Below the pieces are notes generated by a model, which was not told the DNA's origin, searched no databases, and worked only from the letters and a program-made list of their open reading frames with translations. This document shows positions 23,030-36,002 of a DNA stretch of 64,000 nucleotides, in pieces (position 1 is the first letter of the stretch; the number at the start of each line of letters is the position of its first letter). Origin of the DNA: Verpa conica (lineage: Eukaryota; Ascomycota; Pezizomycetes; Pezizales; Morchellaceae); assembly GCA_033030425.1 (NCBI GenBank), contig JAUFSD010000003.1:744001-808000 (forward strand), read 5' to 3'. The position numbers and the translations under genes are program-made.

Positions 23030-25228
23030 TTAGGTATATCTGTAAAAAGCAACATTCCCAAAGTCTGCAGTGGCAATATGCCCTGGAGGGTTATACTCTT
23101 GGGGGCTATCTGCAACCGTGCTCAGGTCCGGCCATTCGTATGAAAACTGATGTCCCGAGGTTTCCTCCGCCGATTCCCTGGGCACAGACGATTCTAGAGG
23201 AACAACTGGATGATCTAGCTTTTGTTGAAGCCGTTTGGACATGTAACTGGATTCCTCTCGAAACCTATCCCTTAGGGTTTCGACTTCCTGCCACCGGACA
23301 ATCATGGAAGTAAGAACGAATATGATGGCCCTTATTGCGTCGATAGCAGACTCTATATTGGATTCGTCTATGATAGCATGTTCATTATGCCACAAAGCGT
23401 GAAGAAAATTGTTCCCTATGAAGTATGTGCGGAGAGCATCATGATATGTATAAACAAAGCGAGTGCTGGAATCTTGAAGTATGCTTCGAAACCTTAGGGC
23501 GTAATTAACACAATTGTTGAATATCTGAACCATCGCTTCATCGCAGGGGCGCGGAACTTTCGGACAAGGTGCAGCAACATATACGTTGAGGTAATACCAT
23601 TCAAGGTAAAGCCAATCTTTGGTTAATTGATTGATTGACTCAGGCATTGTGTCTCTCCACTCCCTCAGCATTTCAGTTCGTTGGCGCAAATAAGGCATAG
23701 GGTCTTCAATAGGAACGTTCCCAGAGAGATGCAAGTGTTGGTACCATTCAGATTGGAGCTTTCGTAATTCAAAGAGTTTAGTAGCAGCAATCATCGGTGT
23801 CAAGGTTCCTCTGACAAATATTCGTTTAGCTACATCTGGATTTGCTACTTTAGGTAATTCAACCATGACGGAGTCATCCGAGAAGGTAACTGGCCGTTGG
23901 AGAACCATGCTTATAGACCTATATAAAAATTAGATTTAAGTTTAGGTAGAGCTAACCGCTAAGTAGAATCATCTAACTCACCTATCTAAGGTATAAACAC
24001 AATAGAATATTCTTCTTCGTAGGTCAATATCAGATTTTTTTCTCGAACTCTTTGAAGGTTCTTGGTGAAGTCCAATATCAACCATTATTCGTGACGCGAT
24101 ACCTATCAGATACCAGCTGTTGAAGTGCGCTGGTTCCAGCATTGAGTACTGAACTAAAAGTAAAGTTGCCTGAACGCCAGTAATACCACTTGGTGATATG
24201 ACAGAATCCGCGTGTTCCAAGGCGGATTTGATAAAACAAGCAGCATTGTACGCTGCTGGCGAATCCCTACTTTTCGATAAAGACATTGTTCCTATTGCAA
24301 GAACCATGTATACTGTATAAATATCGAAGGGGCTACAAACTTCTTCATCGCGATAGACCGAGTCCACGGCCCCAAAGAAGCTCGATTCATTGAGGCAGGG
24401 AAGTGTTGTAAAGATCTTGTCAAAATAATGCTGTATTAGCTGTGTTGCTGTATGGCGTGGAGGCAGCCGAGCCTTAGGCTTGGACTCGATTGCTTTGGAC
24501 GCGGCTGAAGCTCTCAGCATGAGCTTTGCAAAAGTCATGTTCTTGGTAAAACCATAGAAATCTCTGGTTGTAGCATTGATTGCCCTAGGATAATAGATTT
24601 GATGGTTAGCTATTTCTTACGAATATAGTGCAGGGAATCGCATACATGTATCCCAGGTCCGCTACCAACTCCTCAATCTCATTCTCTTCGTCTCGCTTCT
24701 TAAGCTTGTTTACTGGTGAAACACATTTTATGGCCCGAGCTTCATGAGGGTTCAGTCAAATTTTTTCAGTAGGAATAGGATTAAACTCATAAAATACCTT
24801 CGGTGTGGCCGTTTGGAGTGTGGGGTCCAATCGGGTTCTCCAACATTGGAATCGAAGCTCTCCGACTATCTAATGCCGCAAGTTTCTTTTCGAGCTTCTC
24901 TACCCTTGATTCTAGGGAAGCCATATAGCTACACCATTCGTCAGGAGACTTATGTCCCAACTTCGAGAGTAGACATGATGATTACCTCCGTTCCTTTCCC
25001 CTCGCAAATTGGTCCCCTCCACCAGTGCACTCATGAACTTTTCCAGACTTTTCACAAGCAGTGCAAGCTGGTAATTTCCCATCACACTAATCCTTTAGGT
25101 TAGCAGTGTTCCAGGCCGAGTTGGGATCTACTAGTTGGCATTCGAACCTTTACTTTTGCACTCCTACACCGTGAACACGCGCTTACCGGTCTGCTGACTC
25201 GCAACAGTGGCGAACTTAATGAATCCAT
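23030..25228 (-). CDS. Zn2Cys6 transcription factor with fungal-specific TF domain
   Basis: Six exons: 25228-25148, 25086-24986, 24928-24798, 24739-24646, 24584-23982, 23918-23030, giving 632 aa. The zinc cluster near residues 18-46 reads CSRCRSAKVKC, then CTACEKSGKVHEC (spacing C2C6C6C2C8C), split by an intron after KVK. It is followed by a linker (ARGKERS) and a coiled-coil dimerisation stretch (MASLESRVEKLEKKLAAL). The middle homology region (PF04082 type) starts near HYFDKIFTTLPCLNESSFF and includes WYLIGIASRIMVDIGLHQE and RRRIFYCVYTLDR, then LQRPVTFSD. All six junctions restore frame. Nuclear regulator; the target pathway cannot be inferred. The neighbouring gene at 28.2-31.0 kb is another Zn2Cys6 factor, but the two differ in sequence and are not a tandem duplicate. 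Confidence 0.9.
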
Positions 25229-28185
25229 TCGATAGATAGTGAATAAATATTTGAAGTTTGAGCTCGAGTTCCGGGAGAGAGTTCCTCGCACTTTGGTCAA
25301 GAGTGTCGGATTAAGAATAAGCTCAGCAGACTCAGCAAGGTTACTGTGTGGGCACAGGTAAATGCGGTGTGCTAGAGATAGTCTAGGTTGCTGCCCGGAT
25401 GTACTCCGGAACTGTGGCTTGATAACTTGTTTGCCTCTTTTTTTTCCCGGTCACTGATATCAGGCCGTGTATTCAGCTTAGCATGCGGCGCTGCCGTATC
25501 CGGTAGTTCTGTGAAGCATCTTCTGAGCGAGCCCCCGGAACTGGTTCTTCGCTCTCACGAAGCAAGTGCGAGTCAACTCTGGGACAGTCACGTGCTTACG
25601 CGCTGCTCTAGGACATGCCTTTATCCGGCCCAATAGCCCGTTCTCGCTCTTGAGCTGGACTACCCAAAAACTACGGCTTCCCAAGGGTACATTTTACGTT
25701 TGAGATCGAGGTGCGTTTACTTTAATCCTGTCTCCTGCCTCTAATTTGTATTAAGCCCTTTACGCAAAGACCCCAACTCTACCTCTGAATTAGTTGGGGT
25801 AATGTGCACCAATCAAATTGCTAGAATTTGGAGTTGGATCTGTTTACTTAAAAACTTATTTATCAAAAATTTCTCTTTATATGTCTCTAATAAGGTATTG
25901 TGTAGTGACAATGCCTAGTCACTACAGTATGAAAAAACGGGGTGAATTTACTGCCATAGCACTACGGAATTTAGTCGCAAATACCGAATTAAATCGGTAA
26001 TTGAGGTATATTACTGTACCAATACCGTATTTCTCCCATATTGCTAGCGTATTGGCGGGAGCACCATACTGATCCCACCCCTCTTTTTGGTACTGTACAT
26101 GGATACTCGTCAAACAATGGTGAACTGTAATATGTAGTACTACATGTATGGACCAGCAACAGTTAGTAGCTTGGTCAATCTTCACTAGAGTTTTATATAA
26201 ATATTTACCCTAGCTACCCTTTCTACGACTACTATTTTAATTATAGTAATTTTTTTCCCTAGGGGCTGGGCTTAAGTCACTAGTTGTCTCTTAGACCCTT
26301 TTGTCTAGATCACATCACATATTCTTTACACCCATGGCGGTCGCTAGCAAATTTATTCAAGCCTTAAAAATAAAATAGGGATACTAGAGTACCCTCGAAT
26401 ATTATTTCTAGCTAGGATTCACTTTGGTGTTCGATTCTTTCATCCTCCCCTATACTCGAGACGACGCTCGCCAACGCCAGGGGGACCTTTAAAAATTAGG
26501 GCGTCGCGTGCCCTTCACGAAACAGCTAATAAAGGTCCGCCAGGCCTTGTACCCCATAACCCTTTCACTTCACTCAGGGTATTCAGGGCGTTGTAGGAGC
26601 AAAAGAATACTACCATCGAAAATACAAATATAAATAAATTCAAAATGAGATAAAAGAGACAACATTTTATTTGTATTTTCTCTCAGCTACCGTGTATCTT
26701 TTCGGGTAGGCCATCTCTTCTAAGTTTGAGCTATTTCTGAATGGACTCGTGTACCTACTCACCAGCTTACTTAATGACATCACAATCATTCTAATATAAC
26801 CTTTCCTTTAAGCTGTCATGATTGCGTGCCAAGAAGAAGAAGCCACTTTGTATGTCAGAACAAAATGCTGTACCTAACTTTGTAGTAAGGTCTTTACTAA
26901 GGGACAGTGGAGTGCCACGAGTGCCAGCGCCTGTATACCTCCTAGAAAGAAGTGATGTCTAACGCTAGCAGCCCATCCTTGGCATAAAAGCGCCGCAAGG
27001 ATCATCAACTGTCTCTGCTGCAGCAAGAGCAGAGATGGAAGTGGGTACTAGTTAAATCGGCCGAGGAGTTAAAGCGGCGGAGGGCAAGGCCCAGAAACAG
27101 CTTCTGCACATCCACAATTGGTACCTTTCCTCAAGCCGCAACTTTTACTATTGGCGGCTTACATCTGCAGTCGTCAACCTACTCGTACAGGAATAAGGAG
27201 GACCGAAGAGAGATTCTCGAAATGTGAAAGTGTCCTAGATAAGGGTATCAATAGATTGGAGCTATAGGAGGTACATAAAATATACTGACTGCATATAGAT
27301 ACAAGTTTACATTTATCATGTGTAAAGGGTTTTGCTTTTCTATGAGATAAAGTATGGACACGGGGCTTCGGCTAAAGGAACTCGGCGGTCACGGGCTGTA
27401 TTCCGGCGATAAACACCGTAGAATGTGCCTACAAAACTTACCGATACAAAGCAAAGAGCCGTTCGAGTAAGGGAATACGGGAATAAAAACGATACAATGC
27501 CATCTGACAGGAACGTTCCACGACGATGAGTCCTTCCGACAGCTGTAGCACAATAAACATCTGCAACCCCTGCGTATCCCCCCACCTATTCGATTCTGGG
27601 TGTTGGTATTGGGTGGACAAATCTGCGCGACCTGCGATTCGAGCCCAGAATAAAATAGGAAAAAGATACCCAGTAGCTGCGCGGCAGTCGATGAAGGGAG
27701 GGAAAAAATGATTGAGTATGCAGGCCCTTGTAACCGTCTCACAAAAAGAGTTTATCGAGAAGTTATCGAGAAAGGAAGGCTGTTCGTTCTCTCTGGAGGT
27801 GTATACTATTACCATTACAGTATCCACGACGAGGTATTTCTAGAGTATCACTGAATTATCCGGAACATCCATCTCCCCTCGCTAGACCAAAGCCCTCACT
27901 TAGCTGTTGCGGCCGGCCGTGTCACACCCCAACACTATCCTCTTACGGGGAATATAAGCACGAGAAGGCTGACGGCCAAAATAGCAGAAAGCCTGCAGGA
28001 TATTGACAGTTTCGAAGAAGATATTGCAGGGTAGCTACTCCGGTGGTTTCTTTTTTCCCGGCGCATGTTCACTAGCCACTGCAAATCATCGGCTGTTGGA
28101 CTCCGCCGCTCTCAACGCTCACACGAGGTAGACCGCCTCCGTCGCAACGATCACTATCACGAAATTCGATATCCATGAGTCCTCG
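25229..28185. other. Intergenic, mostly non-coding
   Basis: A 7-bp stem hairpin CCCCAAC / GTTGGGG occurs at 25771-25799, and an inverted pair GGACCTTTA / TAAAGGTCC near 26481-26535. One candidate reading frame (27438-27827, minus) is listed separately. Apart from these I see nothing in this 3-kb stretch. Confidence 0.45.
27438..27827 (-). CDS. Candidate orphan exon(s), unknown protein
   Basis: A 130-codon frame (first ATG a few codons in, MVIVYTSRENEQ) of mixed, non-repetitive composition, with a hydrophobic stretch GYLFPILFWARIAG and later ALYRFYSRIPLLERLFALY. It ends next to a strong splice donor (G/GTAAGTTTTG at 27437-27446), which suggests a real exon continuing to a downstream exon near 27340 or below. 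I do not recognise the protein. It could equally be a chance frame or a gene relic. Confidence 0.25.
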   Translation of the reverse strand: MDTVMVIVYTSRENEQPSFLDNFSINSFCETVTRACILNHFFPPFIDCRAATGYLFPILFWARIAGRADLSTQYQHPESNRWGDTQGLQMFIVLQLSEGLIVVERSCQMALYRFYSRIPLLERLFALYR

Positions 28186-31001
28186 ATGGAAGCGAAGGAA
28201 ACCAACAGGACACGAAAATCCCCTGGGGCGCGTGGGAATGAACATCGAAAGAGTTCTGCTGAAGTCCGGCAGGGGATTGATGAAGACGGAACTATCGATA
28301 ATGGGAGTCGAGGAGAGGACTCTGAACCTCCGAAATTGTACCATACTCTGACAGCATGTACACGGTGTAGAAGTGTAAGAAACCCATGGTTGATCTTGGA
28401 GCTCAAGTTCTTACTAGTAGTTATTGACAGCGTAAAACCCGCTGCGATGCCGGATTACCGAAGTGTGGGCCTTGCGAGCGAAGTGGGGCGCATTGTGAAT
28501 TCTTCGATTCCACAAAGCAAAAGACTGTACCTAGGAGCTATGTCGTCCATCTACAAGCCAAGGTTCGGGCTTTAGAGGAGGAAATAAGAATGCGAGAAGC
28601 CTTGACACTCGAAGTTGAAACACCTAATAGTGAAGAGCTGGTAAGGGGAGTTGCTTTGGTGAACTTCGCGGACTACGAGCATTACAAAGAGCCACGATAT
28701 GTTGGTACTTCAAATGGGTTTACTGTGACTCGATTAGTTCTCGAGTCAGCAAAAAGAACTTTAGGGGCTCAAACGTTCAAGGATTTGACTACGCAGCACC
28801 GAAATACATTCAGACATGCGTTACGATCCAGTCCAGATCCTGAGAACCACTATCCTGCGCTCAGTTCTGCGCCAGCAACAAAGCTCCCAATCCGTGACAT
28901 TACTGACAAGCTTGTCGATCGGTTCTGTCAAAAAGGTCTGTCCTAGACTATTTTTCCTAGTTATCCATAATACTAATTAATAGGTGTAATATAGCACTTT
29001 ATCAGCTCCCTGTTCTACATGAGCCAACTTTTGTCCAAGATGTGGCTGATGTGTACGCTGGTTCAACGGATCCTTATAAGAATTTCCAATTAAAAATGGT
29101 TTTAGCAATTAGCATGCAAAGACTCTCAAGGCAATATGCCAGTCTTGCCGATAGCTATTTTCTAGCGGGATTAGAGCATCTCGAACAAGTTCTAGAATCG
29201 ATGGACCATAAGACGCTTCAGTGCCTGCTTGTTATGGCGCAATACGCTCTCGTAACACCTACTCGTATAGCGGTAAGCATGTGAAATCTATTGGGTGGTG
29301 ACAGAAATTCAGTGTCTGATTTGCGGAAACAGGTATACCATATAGTTGGTATCGCTGTTCGTCTTTGTATGCAGCTTGGGTATCACCAAGAGAGGACAAT
29401 AATGTTGAGTGAGACTCCTCTCGATTATATAACCAAAGATATGCGAAGGAGATTTTTTTGGTCATTGGCATCTATGGAGTATGTAACCAACCATCGCCCT
29501 AGTGAAGGTGGTTTACTTCGGCGACGCGAGAATATTTTTCGGTCTAGATTACTGATATTAGTCTAGATACGGCCTTTCACACGTTCTAGGTCGACCATCA
29601 TCTTTTGCAACGGCAGATTCGTTCGTCGACGTTGGGTTTTACGAAAAGGTTGATGATACCTATATAACTGCAGAGCGGATATTGCCTGGACCAGTCTCTC
29701 CAAAGAAACTGATATCCATGCATTTCTTTAGAATGAGAAGGTTGCAGGCAGAGATTCGACAGACTCTATACCAGAATCCAAGAGAGCGTCCGAAGAGTGA
29801 CGAAGATCCTTGGTTTCATGAGATGAGTGCGAAGCTTGATAATTGGAGGGCAACATGTCCCCAAAATGACCAAGGGAGTGGTATGAGTTACGATTGGTGA
29901 GTCTAGATCGGAGGGAGGCAAATCTTCCGGACTTAGGCTGACAAAACTGCTCAGGTTTGACCATAGGTAAAAAGGCTCACGTCGATATCCCTACATCCCA
30001 CTGACTGAAAATGCTCCAGATACCACCTAATGCGCATTTTCCTTTTCCATCCAACTCCGCAGGTACCACAACCGTCTCTTGAGGCCACTATCCTATGCTA
30101 TGATTCTTCGGTGAAAGGAATCCATCTTCAAAAAAAAATGTACGATGAAAAAACCATAGAATTTACCTGGGTTTATTTGCACCAGATATATACTGCAACC
30201 TTGACTCTGATCTGGGCACTGTATAACGAGGGGATTCGCGAACGACATTGGAAAGAGGAGGTGGAATCCAACTTTGAGACAAGTCTATCATTGTTGACTG
30301 TCTTGGCGGAACGATGGCCTGGAACAGAAGCTGCAGCAGACCTATTTGCGAGGCTAGCAAGGGCAGCGTTGCAGAATTATAATACAGACCGCGAGAAATC
30401 TCCAATATCGACGCATTCATCAATAACATCACATTCCACTGCCACCTCGCCGAGCCCTCAAAAGGAATCATCGCCATTCCACCGACATTCATCGCCATAC
30501 CGTAGCTCTCCAGGAGCTCAATCTGTGGAAGGAGCCCAATCTGTGGAAGAAACCCCGAGCCCTGGTACATCCGGGACGGCAGCCTCCTGGACCACAAGCT
30601 ATCATGGAGGTTCACATTTCTTCGAGACTGGCTCTAGTGAAAACCCGTTAGGGGCGGAGGTTCCACAAGCTCTGCAGGACTTGATGTTCAATCCAAATGC
30701 CATCTACGGAATGCTTGGGAGTGGTACTGGTACTGGGGCACACCACGGTGTTCCAGCATTCATAGCAGCTTGGGACCCTGCGAATACTTTTGCTCAGCAT
30801 ATAATGGCTGCCCCAGAAATTAACATATTGGTGACAGCCCCGGTTCCACAACCGATGGGAAGTCCTCATGATCCAAGTATTCTTAACCAGCAACAGCAAC
30901 AGAGTGAACTGATGAGTATCCTGGAAACTGAAGCGATGGAGACCTTTGAAGATTCTCGGTCCTGGGTACCTGATTATGATGATCATCTCCATTTCTATTG
31001 A
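28186..31001 (+). pseudogene. Zn2Cys6 transcription factor, possibly inactivated at a splice junction
   Basis: Exons 28186-28374, 28431-28935, 28995-29272, 29333-29482, 29562-29896, 30020-31001 (2439 nt). Zinc cluster: CTRCRSRKTRC, then CGPCERSGAHC, with linker VPRSYVVHLQAKVRALEEE. Middle homology region: LYQLPVLHEPTFV, TRIAVYHIVGIAVRLCMQLGYHQE, RRRFFWSLASMEYSRYGLSHVLGRP and, in exon 6, YHLMRIFLFHPTPQ, all typical of fungal_trans factors. The C-terminal third is low-complexity (Ser/Pro, Gln). Every junction restores frame, but joining exon 5 (ending GAT TG) to exon 6 (starting A TAC CAC) with the only good GT..AG pair creates a TGA codon where the family has Trp. Either the allele is broken late, or a non-standard border is used. 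All other parts look intact, so inactivation would be recent. Confidence 0.7.
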
Positions 31002-33198
31002 TCCTGGATTCGAGTGTCTTGGGACGTATTTGTTATATGGCGCACTGTCCTCATTTCTTTTCTGGTCATAGTTCCATTCCTTCTTAGTTTAATTATTCTT
31101 ATTTTTGCTTTGGCTGTAGAAAAGGTCGACAGAGTGGTGATGATGCATGATAGGTGGAAAATAGGTATTTTTGTGTATTTCTGTTTATCAAATGTTGGCT
31201 TTTCTATAGCTTTAGTATATCCGTGATAAGTCAAGTAGACTGCAAATAACAAGCGTAGACACCTATTCTCACCTTCACTATACCACAACTTTGGTTTGGA
31301 GTCTCAAGTGAGGAAGACCTTAGAGGTGAAAAATAAACTACCATGAGCTTCCTCCTGGAAAAGCCCAACTCTTATAGGCTCCCTAGTGATGCAAGCAGCT
31401 CATAAGCTTCATATAAGCCTAGAAATGACCCGCTCCACCTAGCATAATTGGGCCCAGGGTTGGTTCCACAATCTAGCCCTGGATGAGCCGCAACCGCGGA
31501 TCTGCTGCTGGGATTGAGGAAACCCGCGACATACCAACCTCCACTTTGTAGGTAGGTAGGGAAATGGAGTAGGAGGCCTCTCTTCACTAGTGTTTAAGTG
31601 AGCTGTTTTCCCGCGCGGGGTCTATACACACAGTAAAACCAAATGTCCGGGTACAGATTCCCCGGTAATAATAGAAATTTAGGTAGGCATATTAGTATCG
31701 GCGATGCCGAAACCTTCGGCGTCGCCGAAGCGGGGACTCGTCATTCACTCCTCTTGTAGATATTGGCTTGCAAACTTTTATGTGCATTTTTAGATTTACT
31801 TGCGAGTTTATATCTTGCAGGGTAAAGAGTATAATTATTTACAGTAGCTGCAATGTCTAATCGTATACGTGATTCCGTATAAAGGTAGTAGATAGCCCAG
31901 GCCCTTGGAGCCTCCTGTTGCAACTTCAAACCTTAGCGCAGATGTCCAAAACATATAAAGATATGTTCATCAGGGCGTACGGAGGTAGCCAGCAACGAAG
32001 AACCCGCACGATTGGGGGGGGGGAGCCAGATCCAACGAGGAACCTCGATTTTGGGCCCCACACTTGTGGGGTCACACGTTCGAGATACTTGACAGGTTTC
32101 ACATCTTATCTCTTTCTACACCGTATCCCATCGTCAAGCAGAGAGCTCAGATTATGTAACTCTAATGCCGTACGCGTCACAGCTCCTAACATGCTACATA
32201 CCGCTCCACGAGCCTGCATATGGGTACCGCTATTCTTATGGGCTAAATCGTTTCATAGCCTAGGTTCTCCCAACCTCTTTAGGTGGAGGTAAACCGATTC
32301 GCACCCTCGCTATTATCAGATACTTTTCCAGGAATTCCCTACTCAATAGCTCCCTTAATACATTTTTTTTTTCTTGCTTGATTCGGCAACAGGAATATGG
32401 GGTTACCCGTAGGCTAAGACGAGTATACAGTATCACCTGATGAATACTAGGTTGTAAGTCCACATTCTTGGAACTGATATAGATTGTTTCGCCTATATCC
32501 CTACCTTGATATGGTGACAAAAGAGATATCTTGGATAATTGAAATTTCTTTTTTAAACCTGTTTGGAACTCTTCGGGGGAGTTTAACCTACAGTGCCACA
32601 GCCGATAGAAATAGAAAAGTGAGTTCTTAACTCTAACCTAACTTCCTAACTGGTATATTGATATGAATTTAGCGCTTCGAATCGATTTTTAGATTACCTA
32701 GCCTTGCTAGTTTTCAACCATTTTCTGAAAGTGTCTCATTTTAATGGAGCCTAGAATAGTACCTCTGCATTAACCTTGTAATGTCAATCCATGCTGGTAG
32801 ATATTGGGCCCCCATTAGTAACGGAGATATGAGGTCTAACCCCAGCCCAACATTTGGCCGCAACACTGACCCATGCCGATGTCAATATCCCGCCCACGAA
32901 CTGGAAATCGAGACAAGAATCAACCCATACCTTCCTAGGTTGCGTCGTAAGCCAATGATAAACATACAATCAACAGAGAGCAGTCACCGGGTAATATTTT
33001 AATAGATATAAACCGATAAGATGGGATGGACCCCAAAAAATAAAAATAAAAGGCAGGCAAGGTAGGGTACACCAATCTATAATCCCAGATGCCCGTCTAT
33101 TATACATTAAAAAATGGCAACTAATCGTGACCAGCATCAAAATAATGTCTCCTCCCCTGAACCCAATAACTCAATGCTGTATTCATATATGTCCTCGC
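31002..33198. other. Intergenic, no supported gene
   Basis: Contains a strong hairpin (listed separately), a G-run near 32017-32025, and short frames such as 31741-31929 (-) and 32260-32520 (-). The former ends in a segment (SKSKNAHKSLQ) faintly like the spacer after the HTH of fungal pogo transposases, too weak to call. Confidence 0.4.
31699..31727. other. GC-rich hairpin
   Basis: CGGCGATGCCGAA and TTCGGCGTCGCCG pair over 13 positions with one mismatch and a 3-nt loop. It stands alone in AT-rich intergenic DNA. No adjacent gene explains it. Confidence 0.6.
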
Positions 33199-35493
33199 CT
33201 AATTATCATCCGAGTTATCCGACCCAATAGAAAACGTTCTACTTTTCCAAGGCAGGAACTTTAAGAAATGAAGAAAAGCACGCGAGCTGTCAGCAAGGGA
33301 CCCTAGGCCCGAAGAGGGGTGGGCTAAGAAATTTAAACGGGATATGCCATATAAAGTTAAGCATCGAATAAAATAGGCAACTTACTAGTAAACCCATACT
33401 TAAAAGTCTTCCCTTCGGGATCTTGTTTGTTTACCTCAACTCTAATGGCTACATTCAACGCACCTGGAATTGTTTCCACGACCTTCTCGGCGGTCGCCGC
33501 TGGATGGGTTGCGCCTGCTCCTTGCTCACCAGCACCGATAGTATTCGTTGCTTTCCTTTTAGGTTTGTCGCCGACAGCGGTTTTGGGATGTGCATCACCG
33601 TTTGAAGCGCCATTGACGATACCATTATGTGCATCAGTTGTTTGGTTAATGGGTGATTCTGTGATTATGGAATAGTTTCTTGATGGCATGGTGTTCATGT
33701 TTTTCTTGCGGGGCTTTCCATGAACATCTTTATCAAAAAAGTCGAGGAGCTGCTCATCAGTTGAGTTATCAAGGTGGTGTATCTTGTTTCTTCTTGCTAG
33801 CAAGTTACTGACTGCCTCCGGCGGTGGCTTATTCGTGATAGCACTCGAAATGACATTCACCATATACCGATGGTCCCTTTCGGTTGGTATGCCTAGATCC
33901 GGCTTCGAATAGAATCTTCCAATCGCCGCCAAATGCACATCCCCGCTCAGCATCGTTATTCTCACCTGTTTTTCTAGGGAAAACTGTTGCAGTCGGAGCA
34001 AGAATTCATTGCGTTCATGCTTATGGGGTCTTGCACAGTAATGATCATCCAAATCATCAAGGATATCAACCTCACCATCGAACTTGTTGAACATCGCCCC
34101 AGCTGCACCAAAACGCTTGTTGAGGAAACGTATAAAGCCAAGGAGTGGGGATTGGAGGATATTCTCGAGCCAGACAAGGCGTGGATAGGCAATTGGTACA
34201 CCGAGGAGGATAATCATGTGTCGGATGTCACCTTCTGCTTCTGAGATCTCACGGCTCATGCGGTCGAAGAGGAGATTATAAGTTTCGGGTATGTTGATCA
34301 TGTGCCTGGTTCTCTCGCTCCTTGCGTCGACTCCCAGGAAGGCAACCCTTTTTCCTAGTCGAGCGTAGACAGATCTCGATTGCTCTCCAATATATCTCCC
34401 AGGTGTTTGTCCAATGACCCAACACGAGTCCTCATTTACCTCTCCCGCAGGGGGGGTATGGTGTTGGAAAAGCATATAATACTTCCTCGCAGTCTTCCCG
34501 ACGCCTCTAAACACTGGACAGCTCATGAAGCGATCTGTATAGCTTCCGTATCCATCAATTATATCATGGTCGTCCCATATATTTACAGCTGGTATCTGCG
34601 AGTTAGCGTATGAGAATGGAGCAGTATTGTACCAGTCGACGTAGTTGTTGTAGTACCATTCATCTGTGTCAGCGTCGAGTTCCGCAGTCCATTCGTAGAG
34701 TCTTTTTTTTGAGGGACTTGCGAGGCCAGCCCAAGGCTTAAGAGGACCAGTAACCCGGATACCATCGTTGTATATTTGGTCCCCACCACCAATGGCGACA
34801 TGGAATGGGTCCTGGGAGTGGACGCGGAGGACATCGTTCCAGAGGGCTGGGCCAGAGAAGTCTGACTCATTGCTCCCGACCGAGAAACCTATAAACCAGT
34901 TAATTTGATGCGTTACCGTTTGAATATAGTTACTCACCATTGCAAGAATGGAACTATACCATCAACAACGCGTATTAGTCACCACCAAAAATTCCATATC
35001 CAAATGATTAGCTTCACACTCCTTTACTCACCATAATCCTCATACTATCATCCTTTCCAGGCACCCAAAAGGCTCTCTTCACCTCCCCAGCAGTACCAAA
35101 ATTAATTGTATAATTGACCTTCTGCTCCTCGCTCAACAACCCAATCTCAATTCCAAATCTCCAAAACGTCCTTCCTCGTTCTTCCAACAACTTTAGCCCA
35201 TGAGCCTTTTCAGGCGCCCTGCCATTCTGCTGCTCTACCGCATTTCCCACCCACGAACTCAGCCTTGGGAGACAGTCGGGTTCCGTTACAACAAGCACAC
35301 TACCTCGCCATAGAGGGTATATAGGGTTGCCAGTGTAGTTGGTGCCATGGTAGCGGATGAGGGGACCACATTTTAGGGTGGGCCTGAGAGAAACTGGGGT
35401 TTCCGGGGCTAAAGAAGAGTTGAAGAACGTATTACTAAAATGCTTTGGAGGGACTATTGATGGGCCTTCGGGCGTGCTGGGCTCGGCCGCCAT
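33199..35493 (-). CDS. PhoD-like metallophosphatase with a 16-nt microexon
   Basis: Fungal PhoD/alkaline phosphatase D-like calcineurin-fold protein. Exons 35493-35032, 34953-34938, 34888-33386, 33323-33199, giving 701 aa. Exon 2 is only 16 nt and encodes FHSCN plus one base of the next codon; including it gives MRIMFHSCNGFSVGSNE, the expected start of the domain. Metal-site motifs follow: GGGDQIYND, NIWDDHDIIDGYGSY, and near the end LSGDVHLAAIGRFY. The C-terminal ~150 residues (Asn/Thr/Gly-rich, then FKYGFTTHPSS and LPWKSRTFSIGSDNSDDN) come partly from the last exon. There is no signal peptide, so it is probably intracellular or membrane-associated through partners. Substrate unknown. The start at 35493 is the first ATG in frame (MAAEPSTPEGPS). 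It is divergent from the JmjC gene. Confidence 0.9.
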
Positions 35494-36002
35494 TCTCACT
35501 GTTAATATTTAGTGAGGTTGAGATTCTAGTAAAGGGATGGCAATAAATATAGAGCTAGAAAATTGAACCTCGATAAAGTAAGCTGGAGTTCTTAAAAGTA
35601 GCTCTCGATACAGTTTTCACGGAATGTAAAGAATGGAGAAGGCTGGCTATATACCATCTAAGGCAGCTCCCTCCGTATGCTGCACTAAAAAAAACTAAAA
35701 GCTCTTGGGAGTCGCTCGAGCGGCTGATTGAACGAGTAACCGAAATTACTTAACCAGGAGGTCTATGTGCGGCAAACATGCATGCATTATGAATCTTGAT
35801 GTATGGGTAACTTCCGATCGGCCAACCCTGAATATCGCAAGAACGTGCTCCTTGACGTCATTATCTCTTGCTTTCAGAGAAAGCCGTTGTCTTTGCCTTA
35901 CCCAGCCTATACACCTTGTTATTGGGCCGCCAAGTTCGAGATGATGCATGCTGTTTCACGACGTCACCCACACCAGCCACCATCACCGATCACATCTCCA
36001 CC
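35494..36002. promoter_or_regulatory. Shared upstream region of the PhoD-like and JmjC genes
   Basis: A 509-bp divergent promoter interval. I see no clear TATA or known motif; a short pyrimidine-rich stretch precedes the JmjC start. Confidence 0.4.

Noticed and set aside
31741..31929. Possible pogo transposase HTH remnant
   Set aside because: Resemblance is limited to a dozen residues after the expected HTH; not enough to claim a transposase.
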